A stretch of 6,623 nt of DNA. Origin: an uncultured Erysipelotrichaceae bacterium (GTDB lineage Bacteria > Bacillota_I > Bacilli_A > RF39 > UBA660). Shown one piece after another: positions 1 to 6,604 of this stretch. Location of the stretch: contig CACZOV010000085.1 in assembly GCA_902782915.1 (NCBI GenBank), positions 1 to 6,623 of the forward strand, in the 5' to 3' direction. The stretch's first letter is position 1. Every line of letters starts with the position of its first letter. A model generated the notes under the pieces. That model saw nothing but the letters and a program-made list of their open reading frames with translations. It made no database searches and was not told the DNA's origin. The position numbers and the translations under genes were made by a program.

Positions 1-3
1 TAG
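1..3 (+). other. possible stop codon of an upstream gene, overlapping the fmt start
   Basis: The first three bases read TAG, and the last G is the first base of the GTG start at 3. A TAGTG stop/start overlap is typical of translationally coupled genes, and in Bacillus-type genomes fmt commonly follows priA or def. The reading frame of any upstream gene is not visible, so this may be chance. Confidence 0.25.
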
Positions 4-968
4 TGGTGTTAAAAGACTTAAAAGTAGTATTTATGGGAACTCCTGATTTCAGTGTTCCAGTTCTTAAAAGTTTAATTGAAAATTGTCAGGTTATAGGAGT
101 TGTTTGTCAACCAGATAAAATAGTTGGAAGAAAAAAAGAACTAAGTTATTCTCCTATTAAAAAGACTGCCCTTGAAAATAATATAAAAGTATTTCAACCA
201 AATAAAATAAGAACAGAATATAGTGAAATAATCAAGTTAGATCCTGATATAATTATAACATGTGCTTATGGTCAAATAATTCCTAAAGAGATTCTTGATT
301 ATCCAAAATATGGTTGTATTAATGTTCATGCATCTCTTCTTCCTAAATTAAGAGGCGGAGCACCTATTCATCATGCAATTATAGATGGTTATCAAAAAAC
401 TGGTATTACAATCATGTATATGGATGAAGGAATGGATTCAGGAGATATTATTAGTCAGGATGAAACTCTTATTTTAGAAACTGATACTTTAGAAAGCCTT
501 CATGACAGATTAAGTATTATGGGAAGTAATTTATTAATTAAAACTCTTCCTAGTATAATAAATGGTACTAATTCTAGAATAAAACAAGATCTAAATGAAG
601 TAACATATGGCTTTAATATCAAAAGATGTGAAGAACTTATCGATTTTTCTAAAACTAAAAGAGAAATATTTAATAAAATAAGAGGCTTAAATCCTTTTCC
701 AGGAGCTTATTTTCTTTTAAATGGTAAAATAGTTAAGGTATATGATGTTAAATACTTAGATGATTTAAAATATCAGAATATGGAAAATGGAACGATAGTT
801 AAATTTGATAAAACAGGACTTTATATTAAAGTAGTTGATGGTTTAATTATAATAACAAGTCTTAAATTAGAAGGAAAAAAGAGAATGTTAATTAGTGATT
901 TCTTTAATGGAAATAAAGAAAATTATATAGGATTAATTGCTAAGGGAGTAGAAAATGAAAAAAAGTAA
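3..968 (+). CDS. fmt: methionyl-tRNA formyltransferase
   Basis: This cytoplasmic enzyme transfers a formyl group from 10-formyl-tetrahydrofolate to the methionine on initiator tRNA, making fMet-tRNA for translation initiation. The 321-residue product has the normal family length (about 310-320). The N-terminal formyltransferase domain (about 1-205) begins with the hallmark VVFMGTPDFSVPVL at 8-21. The catalytic set is visible: Asn107 and His109 in the INVHASLLP stretch, the SLLPKLRGGAP signature at 111-121, and Asp145 in GMDSGD, matching E. coli Asn108, His110 and Asp146. The C-terminal tRNA-binding domain (about 206-315) carries the linker ELIDFSK and the conserved RGLNPFPGAY at 228-237. The protein contains no tryptophan; the usual NPWP is NPFP here. 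The start is uncertain: GTG at 3 or 6 are both possible, no RBS is visible because the window begins here, and the frame is open at the edge. It is first in the visible operon and overlaps the next gene by 14 bases. The identification is secure. Confidence 0.96.
   Translation: MVLKDLKVVFMGTPDFSVPVLKSLIENCQVIGVVCQPDKIVGRKKELSYSPIKKTALENNIKVFQPNKIRTEYSEIIKLDPDIIITCAYGQIIPKEILDYPKYGCINVHASLLPKLRGGAPIHHAIIDGYQKTGITIMYMDEGMDSGDIISQDETLILETDTLESLHDRLSIMGSNLLIKTLPSIINGTNSRIKQDLNEVTYGFNIKRCEELIDFSKTKREIFNKIRGLNPFPGAYFLLNGKIVKVYDVKYLDDLKYQNMENGTIVKFDKTGLYIKVVDGLIIITSLKLEGKKRMLISDFFNGNKENYIGLIAKGVENEKK
943..948 (+). promoter_or_regulatory. ribosome binding site for the 218-residue membrane protein
   Basis: AGGGAG lies inside the end of fmt, six bases before the ATG at 955. 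It supports that start and shows that the gene is translated from its own site within the fmt coding sequence. Confidence 0.7.
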
Positions 969-1611
969 GATAGAATCTATTAAAAAATTTTGGAAAGCTT
1001 TTCGATCTGAAAAAGGAAAACGTTATTCTTTTCTTATTTTTTACTTTTTCTTTTTTCTTTTTATATTCTTTTTAATAATACCATCAAAAAGTGATCAAGA
1101 AAAACCAAATAATACTATAAATAAACAATTAGAAGAATCAAGTTTTCCATTTTTAACAAGTAATTTGGAAAATAATGATTATGAATTTACATATCAAATA
1201 GATTGTTTAAATAAGATAAAATACAATGGACAAAAAAGATCGTATCAGATAATTTTTGAAGATACAAATTCAGTTTATTCTTATAGTTTTAAAAATGGTG
1301 AATTGATAGAAGATTTAGATATTAATGATGTTTCTTATTATGAGTTTTCAAATATTTATTTTCTAAAAAGAGTTTTAAAAAATAGTAAACTTATTTCTGA
1401 AACAAGTTTTATAGAAGAAGAAAAATATTTATATAATTATAAGATAGATAGTGCTTTATTAAATACTCTTATTAAAGAAGAGATAACAAGAGATGACAGT
1501 CTTATTACTATAAAAACTAATTCTTTAAAACAAATTGAAGACATTAAAATAGAATTAGCAAGTGACTCAAGTTGTAACCTTGAAATAGAAATAGGAGATT
1601 ATGATGAATAA
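955..1611 (+). CDS. single-pass membrane protein of unknown function
   Basis: I do not recognise this 218-residue protein. It has a strongly basic N-terminus (Lys/Arg-rich, about 1-23), one very hydrophobic segment at about 24-42, and a 175-residue polar remainder. By the positive-inside rule the basic end is cytoplasmic and the large domain is outside the cell. The membrane segment is unusually phenylalanine-rich (nine Phe in residues 26-39) and has no lipobox cysteine or obvious signal-peptidase site, so it is probably an uncleaved anchor. The outer domain alternates hydrophobic and polar residues (for example EFTYQIDCLNKIKYNG and SVYSYSFKNGELIED), which suggests a beta-rich fold. A LolA/LppX-like lipoprotein fold is one guess without real support. 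Cysteines occur at 84 and 207 only. The gene overlaps fmt by 14 bases and polA by about 8, so it is almost certainly co-transcribed and translationally coupled with both. That placement does not reveal its job. Confidence 0.85.
   Translation: MKKSKIESIKKFWKAFRSEKGKRYSFLIFYFFFFLFIFFLIIPSKSDQEKPNNTINKQLEESSFPFLTSNLENNDYEFTYQIDCLNKIKYNGQKRSYQIIFEDTNSVYSYSFKNGELIEDLDINDVSYYEFSNIYFLKRVLKNSKLISETSFIEEEKYLYNYKIDSALLNTLIKEEITRDDSLITIKTNSLKQIEDIKIELASDSSCNLEIEIGDYDE
1593..1598 (+). promoter_or_regulatory. ribosome binding site that decides the polA start
   Basis: AGGAGA lies before two adjacent ATG codons at 1601 and 1604. From the AGGAG core, spacing is three bases to the first ATG and six to the second. 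The second is closer to the preferred spacing, so 1604 is taken as the start. Confidence 0.6.
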
Positions 1612-4198
1612 GATAGTACTAATAGATGGAAATAATTTAGTTTTTCGTAGTTATTATGCAACAGCTTATAGTGGTAGTTTAATGAAAAATTCTAAAGATT
1701 TTCCAACCAATGCATTATATGGACTTATTAATATGCTAAATAAAATAATTCATGAAGAAAATCCTACTCATATTATGATTGCTTTTGATAAAGGAAAAAC
1801 TTTTCGTCATCAAGAATATGAAAATTATAAAGCAGGAAGAGATGAAACTCCAATTGAACTTAAAATGCAATTTAATGTTGCTAAAGATCTTGTTGATGCA
1901 ATGGGAATTAAATATTTTGAAATTGATAATTATGAGGCGGATGATATAATAGGAACATTTGCAGCTTTTATAGATAAAACAGATAATTTAGAAGGATTAA
2001 TTGTAAGTAGTGATAAAGATTTAATTCAATTAATTAGTGATAAAGTATCAATGAAATTATTAAAAAGTAATGATTCAATAAAGATGGATAAAAGTAAATT
2101 TCAGGAAGTATATGGAATAGATGATCCTATTAAAATGATAGATTTAAAGAGTTTAATGGGAGATAGTAGTGATAATATTCCAGGAGTTAAAGGAATAGGA
2201 GAAAAAACAGCAATTTCTTTGATTCAAAAATATAAAGATCTAGATGGAGTTTATAATAATTTAGAAAATATTAGTCCTGGTATGCAAAAAAAATTAATAG
2301 ATGATAAAGAAAATGCTTATATGAGTTATCATCTTGCAACTATTTATAAAGAAGTACCAATTACTATTAACTTAGAAGAAATTGAATATAAAGGAATTCA
2401 TGTTGGTGATTATACTAAATTACTTACTGAACTTGAGTTTTATTCTTTATTAAAAAAAATGAATTTGAAAGAAGTTGTTGAAGATATTTCTTTTAAAACA
2501 ATTAATAGTTTAGATGAATTAAAATTAGAAGAACCATATGGAATTTATTTAGAAACTTTAGGATTTAATTATCATACCGATATACCTTTAGGGGTAAGTG
2601 TTACAGATAAATCAGGATCATATTATATTCCTTTTAAGTTATTAGAAAATTCAACTATATTTAATGATCAAAAACAAAAATATACTTATGATTTAAAAAA
2701 AATGTTATATGTTTTTGATAGATTTAACATTAAAATAGATAAAAAAATAGATGATATAATGTTAATGGGTTATTTATTAAATAAAAATATCAAAACAGAT
2801 ATTGCAAGTCTTGCTAATACATTTGGATATAATATTCGTTTTTATGATAAACTATATGGAACTGAGTTAACAATTAAATATCCTCACAATGAAGATTATA
2901 AAAATGATGTGGTATTAAAATCAAAATTTTTATACCTTGAACATCAAAGTTTTAAAGAAGAACTAGAAAAAGAAGAAATGGTTTCTCTTTACAAAAATAT
3001 AGAACTTCCTTTAAGTTATGTATTAAAAAAAATGGAAGAAAATGGTTTTTTAGTAGATAAAAATTATTTAAATGAATTTGGAAATGAATTAGATTTAAAT
3101 TTAAAAAAATTAGAAAATATGATTTATACATTAGCTGGTATGGAGTTTAAAATTTTATCTCCTAAACAATTAAGTGAAGTATTGTTTGATAAATTAAAAA
3201 TTCCATATCCAAAAAGAACTAAAGGAAATTATTCAACTAGTAAAGATATTATGGATCTTTTAAAAGATAAATATGAAATAATTAATTTAATTTTAGATTA
3301 TAGAACTCTTTCAAAAATGAAATCAAATTATGTCACAGGATTAATTGATGAAATAGATAAAGATGGAAAAATTCATACAATTTATAACCAAACTTTAACC
3401 AAAACTGGAAGATTATCATCAGAAAGACCTAATTTACAAAATATTCCAATTCGAGATGAAATTGGAAAATTAATTAGAAAAGCATTTATTCCATCTAAAA
3501 AAAATAATAAAATAGCATCATTTGATTATTCTCAGATTGAACTTCGAGTATTTGCCCATATGGCAAATGCTACTGATATGATTGATGCTTTTAAAAATGG
3601 AGTAGATATTCATACCAAAACAGCAAGTCAAATCTTTCATGTTGATGCAAATAGTGTTACTAAAGATATGCGAAGAAAAGCTAAAGCAGTAAACTTTGGA
3701 ATAATATATGGAATATCTTCATTTGGATTATCTGAAGATTTAAAAATTAATGTTGATGAAGCTAAGCACTTTATTGAAGATTATTTAAAAACTTTTCCAA
3801 CTATCAAAGATTATATGAATAAACTTGTTATGGATGCTTATAAGAATGGTTATGTAAAAACTCTAATGAATCGAAAAAGAGTAATAGATGAAATTAATAA
3901 TAAAAATTATATTATTAGACAAAGTGGAGAAAGAATGGCTATGAATGCTCCTATTCAAGGAACAGCTGCTGATATTTTAAAGAAAGCTATGGTTGAAATT
4001 GATAGAGAAATGGAAAAATTAAATTTAAAAAGTAAAATGCTTGTTCAAGTTCATGATGAACTTGTCTTTGAAGTAGAAGAATCTGAAGAAAAAATATTAA
4101 AAGAAATGGTTTTAAATATTATGGAAAATACCTATAAATTAAATGTACCTCTTGAAGTTGCTTATGAAATAGGTTATAATTGGTATGATGCAAAGTAG
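1604..4198 (+). CDS. polA: DNA polymerase I (5' nuclease and polymerase, inactive-looking proofreading domain)
   Basis: This 864-residue enzyme removes RNA primers from Okazaki fragments and fills repair gaps. Numbering is from the ATG at 1604; an ATG at 1601 would add one Met. The 5' nuclease domain (about 1-290) shows the metal-binding acids: Asp8 in LIDGNN, Asp62 in AFDKG, Glu111/Asp113/Asp114 in EADD, Asp137/Asp139 in SSDKD, Asp187/Asp190 in MGDSSDN, then the DNA-binding hairpin GVKGIGEKTA at 194-203. The middle 3'-5' exonuclease domain (about 295-460) looks inactive. Aligned by eye to E. coli, Asp355 is Tyr315 and Asp501 is Gln448, while Glu317 and Asp384 remain. The polymerase domain has TGRLSSERPNLQNIP at 601-615, motif A DYSQIELR (Asp641, steric-gate Glu646), finger helix residues Arg690, Lys694, Phe698 and Tyr702, and motif C HDE at 817-819. 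All polymerase catalytic residues are present. Length and domain state match Bacillus-type PolA. The gene overlaps its upstream neighbour by 8 bases. Confidence 0.97.
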   Translation: MNKIVLIDGNNLVFRSYYATAYSGSLMKNSKDFPTNALYGLINMLNKIIHEENPTHIMIAFDKGKTFRHQEYENYKAGRDETPIELKMQFNVAKDLVDAMGIKYFEIDNYEADDIIGTFAAFIDKTDNLEGLIVSSDKDLIQLISDKVSMKLLKSNDSIKMDKSKFQEVYGIDDPIKMIDLKSLMGDSSDNIPGVKGIGEKTAISLIQKYKDLDGVYNNLENISPGMQKKLIDDKENAYMSYHLATIYKEVPITINLEEIEYKGIHVGDYTKLLTELEFYSLLKKMNLKEVVEDISFKTINSLDELKLEEPYGIYLETLGFNYHTDIPLGVSVTDKSGSYYIPFKLLENSTIFNDQKQKYTYDLKKMLYVFDRFNIKIDKKIDDIMLMGYLLNKNIKTDIASLANTFGYNIRFYDKLYGTELTIKYPHNEDYKNDVVLKSKFLYLEHQSFKEELEKEEMVSLYKNIELPLSYVLKKMEENGFLVDKNYLNEFGNELDLNLKKLENMIYTLAGMEFKILSPKQLSEVLFDKLKIPYPKRTKGNYSTSKDIMDLLKDKYEIINLILDYRTLSKMKSNYVTGLIDEIDKDGKIHTIYNQTLTKTGRLSSERPNLQNIPIRDEIGKLIRKAFIPSKKNNKIASFDYSQIELRVFAHMANATDMIDAFKNGVDIHTKTASQIFHVDANSVTKDMRRKAKAVNFGIIYGISSFGLSEDLKINVDEAKHFIEDYLKTFPTIKDYMNKLVMDAYKNGYVKTLMNRKRVIDEINNKNYIIRQSGERMAMNAPIQGTAADILKKAMVEIDREMEKLNLKSKMLVQVHDELVFEVEESEEKILKEMVLNIMENTYKLNVPLEVAYEIGYNWYDAK

Positions 4199-4204
4199 AG
4201 GAGG
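4199..4204 (+). promoter_or_regulatory. perfect AGGAGG ribosome binding site that decides the start of the 151-residue gene
   Basis: A perfect AGGAGG begins directly after the polA stop and lies four bases before the ATG at 4209. An in-frame ATG at 4185, inside polA, has no comparable site, so the shorter protein is preferred. Confidence 0.8.
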
Positions 4205-4208
4205 ATTT

Positions 4209-4664
4209 ATGAATCAAAAAAGAGTAGAAGATATTTTATTAATAAGAGATATTCGTGAAAGTATTAGAAATTCATCTTTTGAACCGGAAGAAAAGGAAGT
4301 TTTAAAAACAATCCTAAATTATTTAGAAGATGATATTAGTATGGATATTCAAAATAGTTATCAGGCAAAAGATACAGAAGAAGAATTAGGAATTGAGTCG
4401 TATGTTGATGTTGTTGAAATTCCACATGATCAGACGGATTCACGTTATATCCAGTATAAAGATCTAACAGAATTAGACTTTATGTTTACAATATCTAGTA
4501 TTTTAGTATCTTTTGATCAATTATTTAAAGATTTAGATAACAAAAAGAAAGATATAATTTTAAAAGCATTGAGAAAATATACAAAAGATTTATCACTTAA
4601 TCTTCAAAGAAGAAAAAATAGTAGAAATCTTTATGAAAATGAATTAAAAGATAATCTCAAATAA
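4209..4664 (+). CDS. small acidic helical protein of unknown function, last gene of the polA operon
   Basis: I do not recognise this 151-residue protein. It has no signal peptide, membrane segment, Cys or Trp, so it is probably cytoplasmic. The sequence suggests two helical parts. One is at about 1-45 (KRVEDILLIRDIRESIR, then EEKEVLKTILNYLEDD). The other is at about 85-150 (a hydrophobic stretch DFMFTISSILVSFDQLF, then a basic, amphipathic KKKDIILKALRKYTKDL). They are joined by an acidic, probably extended segment at 50-80 (KDTEEELGIESYVDVVEIP). The first half is acidic and the C-terminal tail basic, which would fit a protein that binds a partner or nucleic acid; that is inference only. The start at 4209 is chosen because a perfect AGGAGG precedes it. 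The gene begins 10 bases after polA and ends at the operon terminator, so it shares polA's transcript. In Bacillus the gene after polA is mutM; this is not MutM. Confidence 0.82.
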   Translation: MNQKRVEDILLIRDIRESIRNSSFEPEEKEVLKTILNYLEDDISMDIQNSYQAKDTEEELGIESYVDVVEIPHDQTDSRYIQYKDLTELDFMFTISSILVSFDQLFKDLDNKKKDIILKALRKYTKDLSLNLQRRKNSRNLYENELKDNLK

Positions 4665-4687
4665 AAGAGCAAAGGCTCTTTTTTTTT
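4664..4687 (+). terminator. Rho-independent terminator ending the fmt-polA operon
   Basis: The stem AAAGAGC (4664-4670) pairs with GCTCTTT (4675-4681) around a four-base AAAG loop, and the T run extends from 4679 to 4687. The stem overlaps the last base of the preceding stop codon. It separates the housekeeping operon from the surface-protein gene. Confidence 0.9.
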
Positions 4688-4691
4688 ACAG

Positions 4692-4720
4692 TTGACATTT
4701 TTTTCTAAAAAATTTCTATT
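4692..4720 (+). promoter_or_regulatory. candidate sigma-A promoter, upstream one of two
   Basis: A perfect TTGACA (4692-4697) is followed after 17 bases by TCTATT (4715-4720), a 4/6 match to TATAAT. It starts five bases after the terminator T run. The -35 box is excellent and the -10 weak. It would give a leader of about 45-50 bases. Confidence 0.5.
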
Positions 4721-4725
4721 TCTAA

Positions 4726-4754
4726 TTGTAAAATTTAATAATTCATGATACTAT
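4726..4754 (+). promoter_or_regulatory. candidate extended -10 promoter, downstream one of two
   Basis: TTGTAA (4726-4731) is followed after 17 bases by TACTAT (4749-4754), preceded by TG at 4746-4747 as in extended -10 promoters. Transcription would begin near 4761, just before the RBS, giving a very short leader. In such AT-rich DNA chance matches are common; either promoter or both may be used. Confidence 0.45.
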
Positions 4755-4764
4755 ATTAATATAC

Positions 4765-4769
4765 GGAGG
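4765..4769 (+). promoter_or_regulatory. strong ribosome binding site of the surface-protein gene
   Basis: GGAGG five bases before the ATG at 4775 fixes the start of the surface-protein gene. Confidence 0.8.
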
Positions 4770-4774
4770 TTAGT

Positions 4775-6601
4775 ATGGAAGATAAAGATAGATTACATGA
4801 TGAAGAAGAAAAGTATGAATACTATTATGAAGATGAAGAAGCTAAAAAAAGAGTTCCTACATTCCTTTTATTATGTTTAATTACAACTTTTGGTGTATTA
4901 ATTGCTTTAGGATTATCTCTTTCAGCAGTTCAATTACTAGGTTCTAATGAAACAATTAATACTTTAATTTCTAGTATAAAAGGTGATGATAATAAAGATA
5001 AATATATTATTACTTATGTAGAAAATACTGGAGATTATTCAAAAGATAGTGTAAAAGATGGAGGACTATATATATCTAGTGCTAAATTTTTAAGATCAAC
5101 AAATGGTGGTAGTGGTGTAGTTACTTATTATGGTGGTTTGATGGTTACAACTAAAACAACTTTTAAAGAAAAAAGTTCAACTGTAACTTATCAAATTGTG
5201 ATTAAAAATGACTCATCTATATCAAAAACTTTCCATGAATTATTTTATAACAAAGATGGTAATGTAAAATATACTTTATCTGGTATTAAAGATGGAGATG
5301 TAGTTGCAGCTGGAAAATCTGTTACAGCATATTTAACTGTTGAATATACAGGAAGTAGAGATAAATTTCCTGAGACAGTAGAATCATCTCTTAACTTAGG
5401 TTTTCAAAAAAATGGTGGAGGCATTTATATTGATAATGCCGAGTTTTATAAAGGAACTGGTGATGCAACTGGTACAGTTACTTATTATGGTGGATTAACT
5501 CTAACAACTAAAACAAAATTTCCTAGTAAAAGTTCAACTGTAACGTATGAAATAACTTTAAAAAATAGTTCATCTGAATCAGAAATATTTACTGGAATAA
5601 ATTATAATCAAGAAGGTAATGTAAAGTATACATTAACAGGCATTAATGAAGGAGATACATTAACAGGTGGAGAAAGTAAGGTAGTTTACTTAACTGTTGA
5701 ATATATAGGGCCTGATGATACATTTCCTAAAACGATCGAGTCAACTACTAATTTTAATGTAAAAAAAGCTGATGGTGGTATTTATATTGAAAAAGCTGAG
5801 TTTTATAAAGGAACTGGTGATGCAACTGGTACAGTTACTTATTATGGCGGATTAATGTTAACCACTAAAACAAAATTTCCTGATAAAAGTTCAACTGTAA
5901 CATATGAAATAACCTTAAAAAATAGTTCACCAGAAGCAGAAAAGTTTACTGGAATAAAATATAATCAAGAAGGTAATGTAAAATATACTTTATCAGGCAT
6001 AGATAACGGATATATTTTTTCAGGAGGAGAAAGTAAAGTAGTTTATTTAATTGTTGAATATACTGGAGGAGATGATCCAGAGGGTGAAATAGAATCATCA
6101 ATTAGTTTTGATTTTATTGATTTTGGTGTTAGTACAGAAGAAAGAGGAATATATTTAATAAACCAATTTCCAACTAAAGATGAAGTAGGCAAATTATTTC
6201 AAGGAAAAAATTATGTTTTCAATTTTGCACTTTTAGTAGGAAAGAAAACAGCTGGAGCCTATTATGAATTAACAGCTGTTGAAAATAATGACAATACTTT
6301 AAATCCAAGCTTTGTAAAACTTTACCTAGAAAAAAATGGTGAGGGAGTAGACATGTCATATAGGGCAAATAATCGAGTAAAAGTATTTACAGAATATCAA
6401 AAAAGTGAACATGCAGAGGCTGTTGGAAGAGTAATTTATAAAGGATATGTAACTGAAGAGGATGCTAAAGTTGGAAAAATAGATTTTGTTATGCGTATGT
6501 GGGTTTCAGAAGATGTTGTACTTGATAATGAGACAGCTGCTACTTATTTCAATAAAATATTTGGAGTAAAAGTTAATACATATGCAATGTTTGAAAGGTG
6601 A
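4775..6601 (+). CDS. membrane-anchored repeat-containing surface protein, function unknown
   Basis: The 608-residue protein has an acidic, Tyr-rich cytoplasmic tail (1-22, 12 of 22 residues Asp/Glu), a KKR charge cluster at 24-26, one transmembrane segment at about 29-56, and a linker to about 95. Three tandem modules of 119 residues follow (96-214, 215-333, 334 to about 452), then a different C-terminal module at about 456-608. Each tandem module opens with GG(I/L)YI and contains TVTYYGGL or its variant VVTYYGGL, then SSTVTY, GNVKYTL and a YLxVEY strand. This hydrophobic/polar alternation with conserved Gly resembles beta-sandwich stalk domains of the Ig-like or DUF11 type (inference). By hand count modules 1 and 2 share about 54 percent identity, and modules 2 and 3 about 80 of their first 96 residues. 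There is no LPXTG motif or lipobox; the single segment is probably an uncleaved anchor with the modules outside. It follows its own promoter and RBS and is probably co-transcribed with the gene starting at 6605. Adhesion or envelope scaffolding are possible roles, not shown by the sequence. Confidence 0.88.
   Translation: MEDKDRLHDEEEKYEYYYEDEEAKKRVPTFLLLCLITTFGVLIALGLSLSAVQLLGSNETINTLISSIKGDDNKDKYIITYVENTGDYSKDSVKDGGLYISSAKFLRSTNGGSGVVTYYGGLMVTTKTTFKEKSSTVTYQIVIKNDSSISKTFHELFYNKDGNVKYTLSGIKDGDVVAAGKSVTAYLTVEYTGSRDKFPETVESSLNLGFQKNGGGIYIDNAEFYKGTGDATGTVTYYGGLTLTTKTKFPSKSSTVTYEITLKNSSSESEIFTGINYNQEGNVKYTLTGINEGDTLTGGESKVVYLTVEYIGPDDTFPKTIESTTNFNVKKADGGIYIEKAEFYKGTGDATGTVTYYGGLMLTTKTKFPDKSSTVTYEITLKNSSPEAEKFTGIKYNQEGNVKYTLSGIDNGYIFSGGESKVVYLIVEYTGGDDPEGEIESSISFDFIDFGVSTEERGIYLINQFPTKDEVGKLFQGKNYVFNFALLVGKKTAGAYYELTAVENNDNTLNPSFVKLYLEKNGEGVDMSYRANNRVKVFTEYQKSEHAEAVGRVIYKGYVTEEDAKVGKIDFVMRMWVSEDVVLDNETAATYFNKIFGVKVNTYAMFER
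5060..5416 (+). repeat. tandem module 1 (357 bp, residues 96-214)
   Basis: This is the first and most divergent of three in-frame modules. It opens with GGLYISSAKF and keeps VTYYGGL, SSTVTY, GNVKYTLSGI and YLTVEY at the same spacing as the others. About 64 of 119 residues match module 2 without any gap. Confidence 0.88.
5417..5773 (+). repeat. tandem module 2 (357 bp, residues 215-333)
   Basis: The second module opens with GGIYIDNAEF. Bases 5441-5490 are identical to 5798-5847 in module 3, exactly 357 bases downstream, including silent positions. This indicates recent duplication or gene conversion. Confidence 0.92.
5774..6130 (+). repeat. tandem module 3 (about 357 bp, residues 334-452)
   Basis: The third module opens with GGIYIEKAEF and is close to module 2 through YLIVEY at 424-429. 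It then diverges, with a one-residue gap and a more acidic loop (GGDDPEGEIESS) leading into the C-terminal module. Confidence 0.9.
6596..6601 (+). promoter_or_regulatory. ribosome binding site overlapping the surface-protein stop
   Basis: AGGTGA matches the 3' part of the consensus AGGAGGTGA and includes the TGA stop of the upstream gene. It is correctly placed for the ATG at 6605 and supports a real, coupled start there. Confidence 0.6.
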
Positions 6602-6604
6602 CGT

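Noticed and set aside
1033..1080. Long T-rich tract as a terminator or regulatory element
   Set aside because: It encodes the Phe-rich membrane segment, with no upstream GC stem.
2286..2702. Runs of eight A bases in polA (2286-2293, 2452-2459, 2695-2702) as possible phase-variation tracts
   Set aside because: They encode Lys-rich stretches in a very AT-rich essential-type gene, the frame is intact, and such runs are expected from composition.
4185..4208. Upstream ATG giving a 159-residue version of the gene after polA
   Set aside because: It lies inside polA without a good RBS, while the ATG at 4209 has a perfect AGGAGG directly upstream.
4859..4942. Cleavable or TasA/SipW-type signal peptide in the surface protein
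   Set aside because: The N-terminus is acidic and 28 residues long before the membrane segment, and no TxAxF-like site follows; an uncleaved anchor fits better.
5060..6130. Direct repeats as a possible CRISPR array or mobile-element duplication
   Set aside because: The 357-bp repeats are in-frame protein modules without spacers, inverted ends or a transposase.
6560..6598. LPXTG-type sortase signal at the end of the surface protein
   Set aside because: The C-terminus ends KVNTYAMFER with no LPXTG, hydrophobic tail or basic end.
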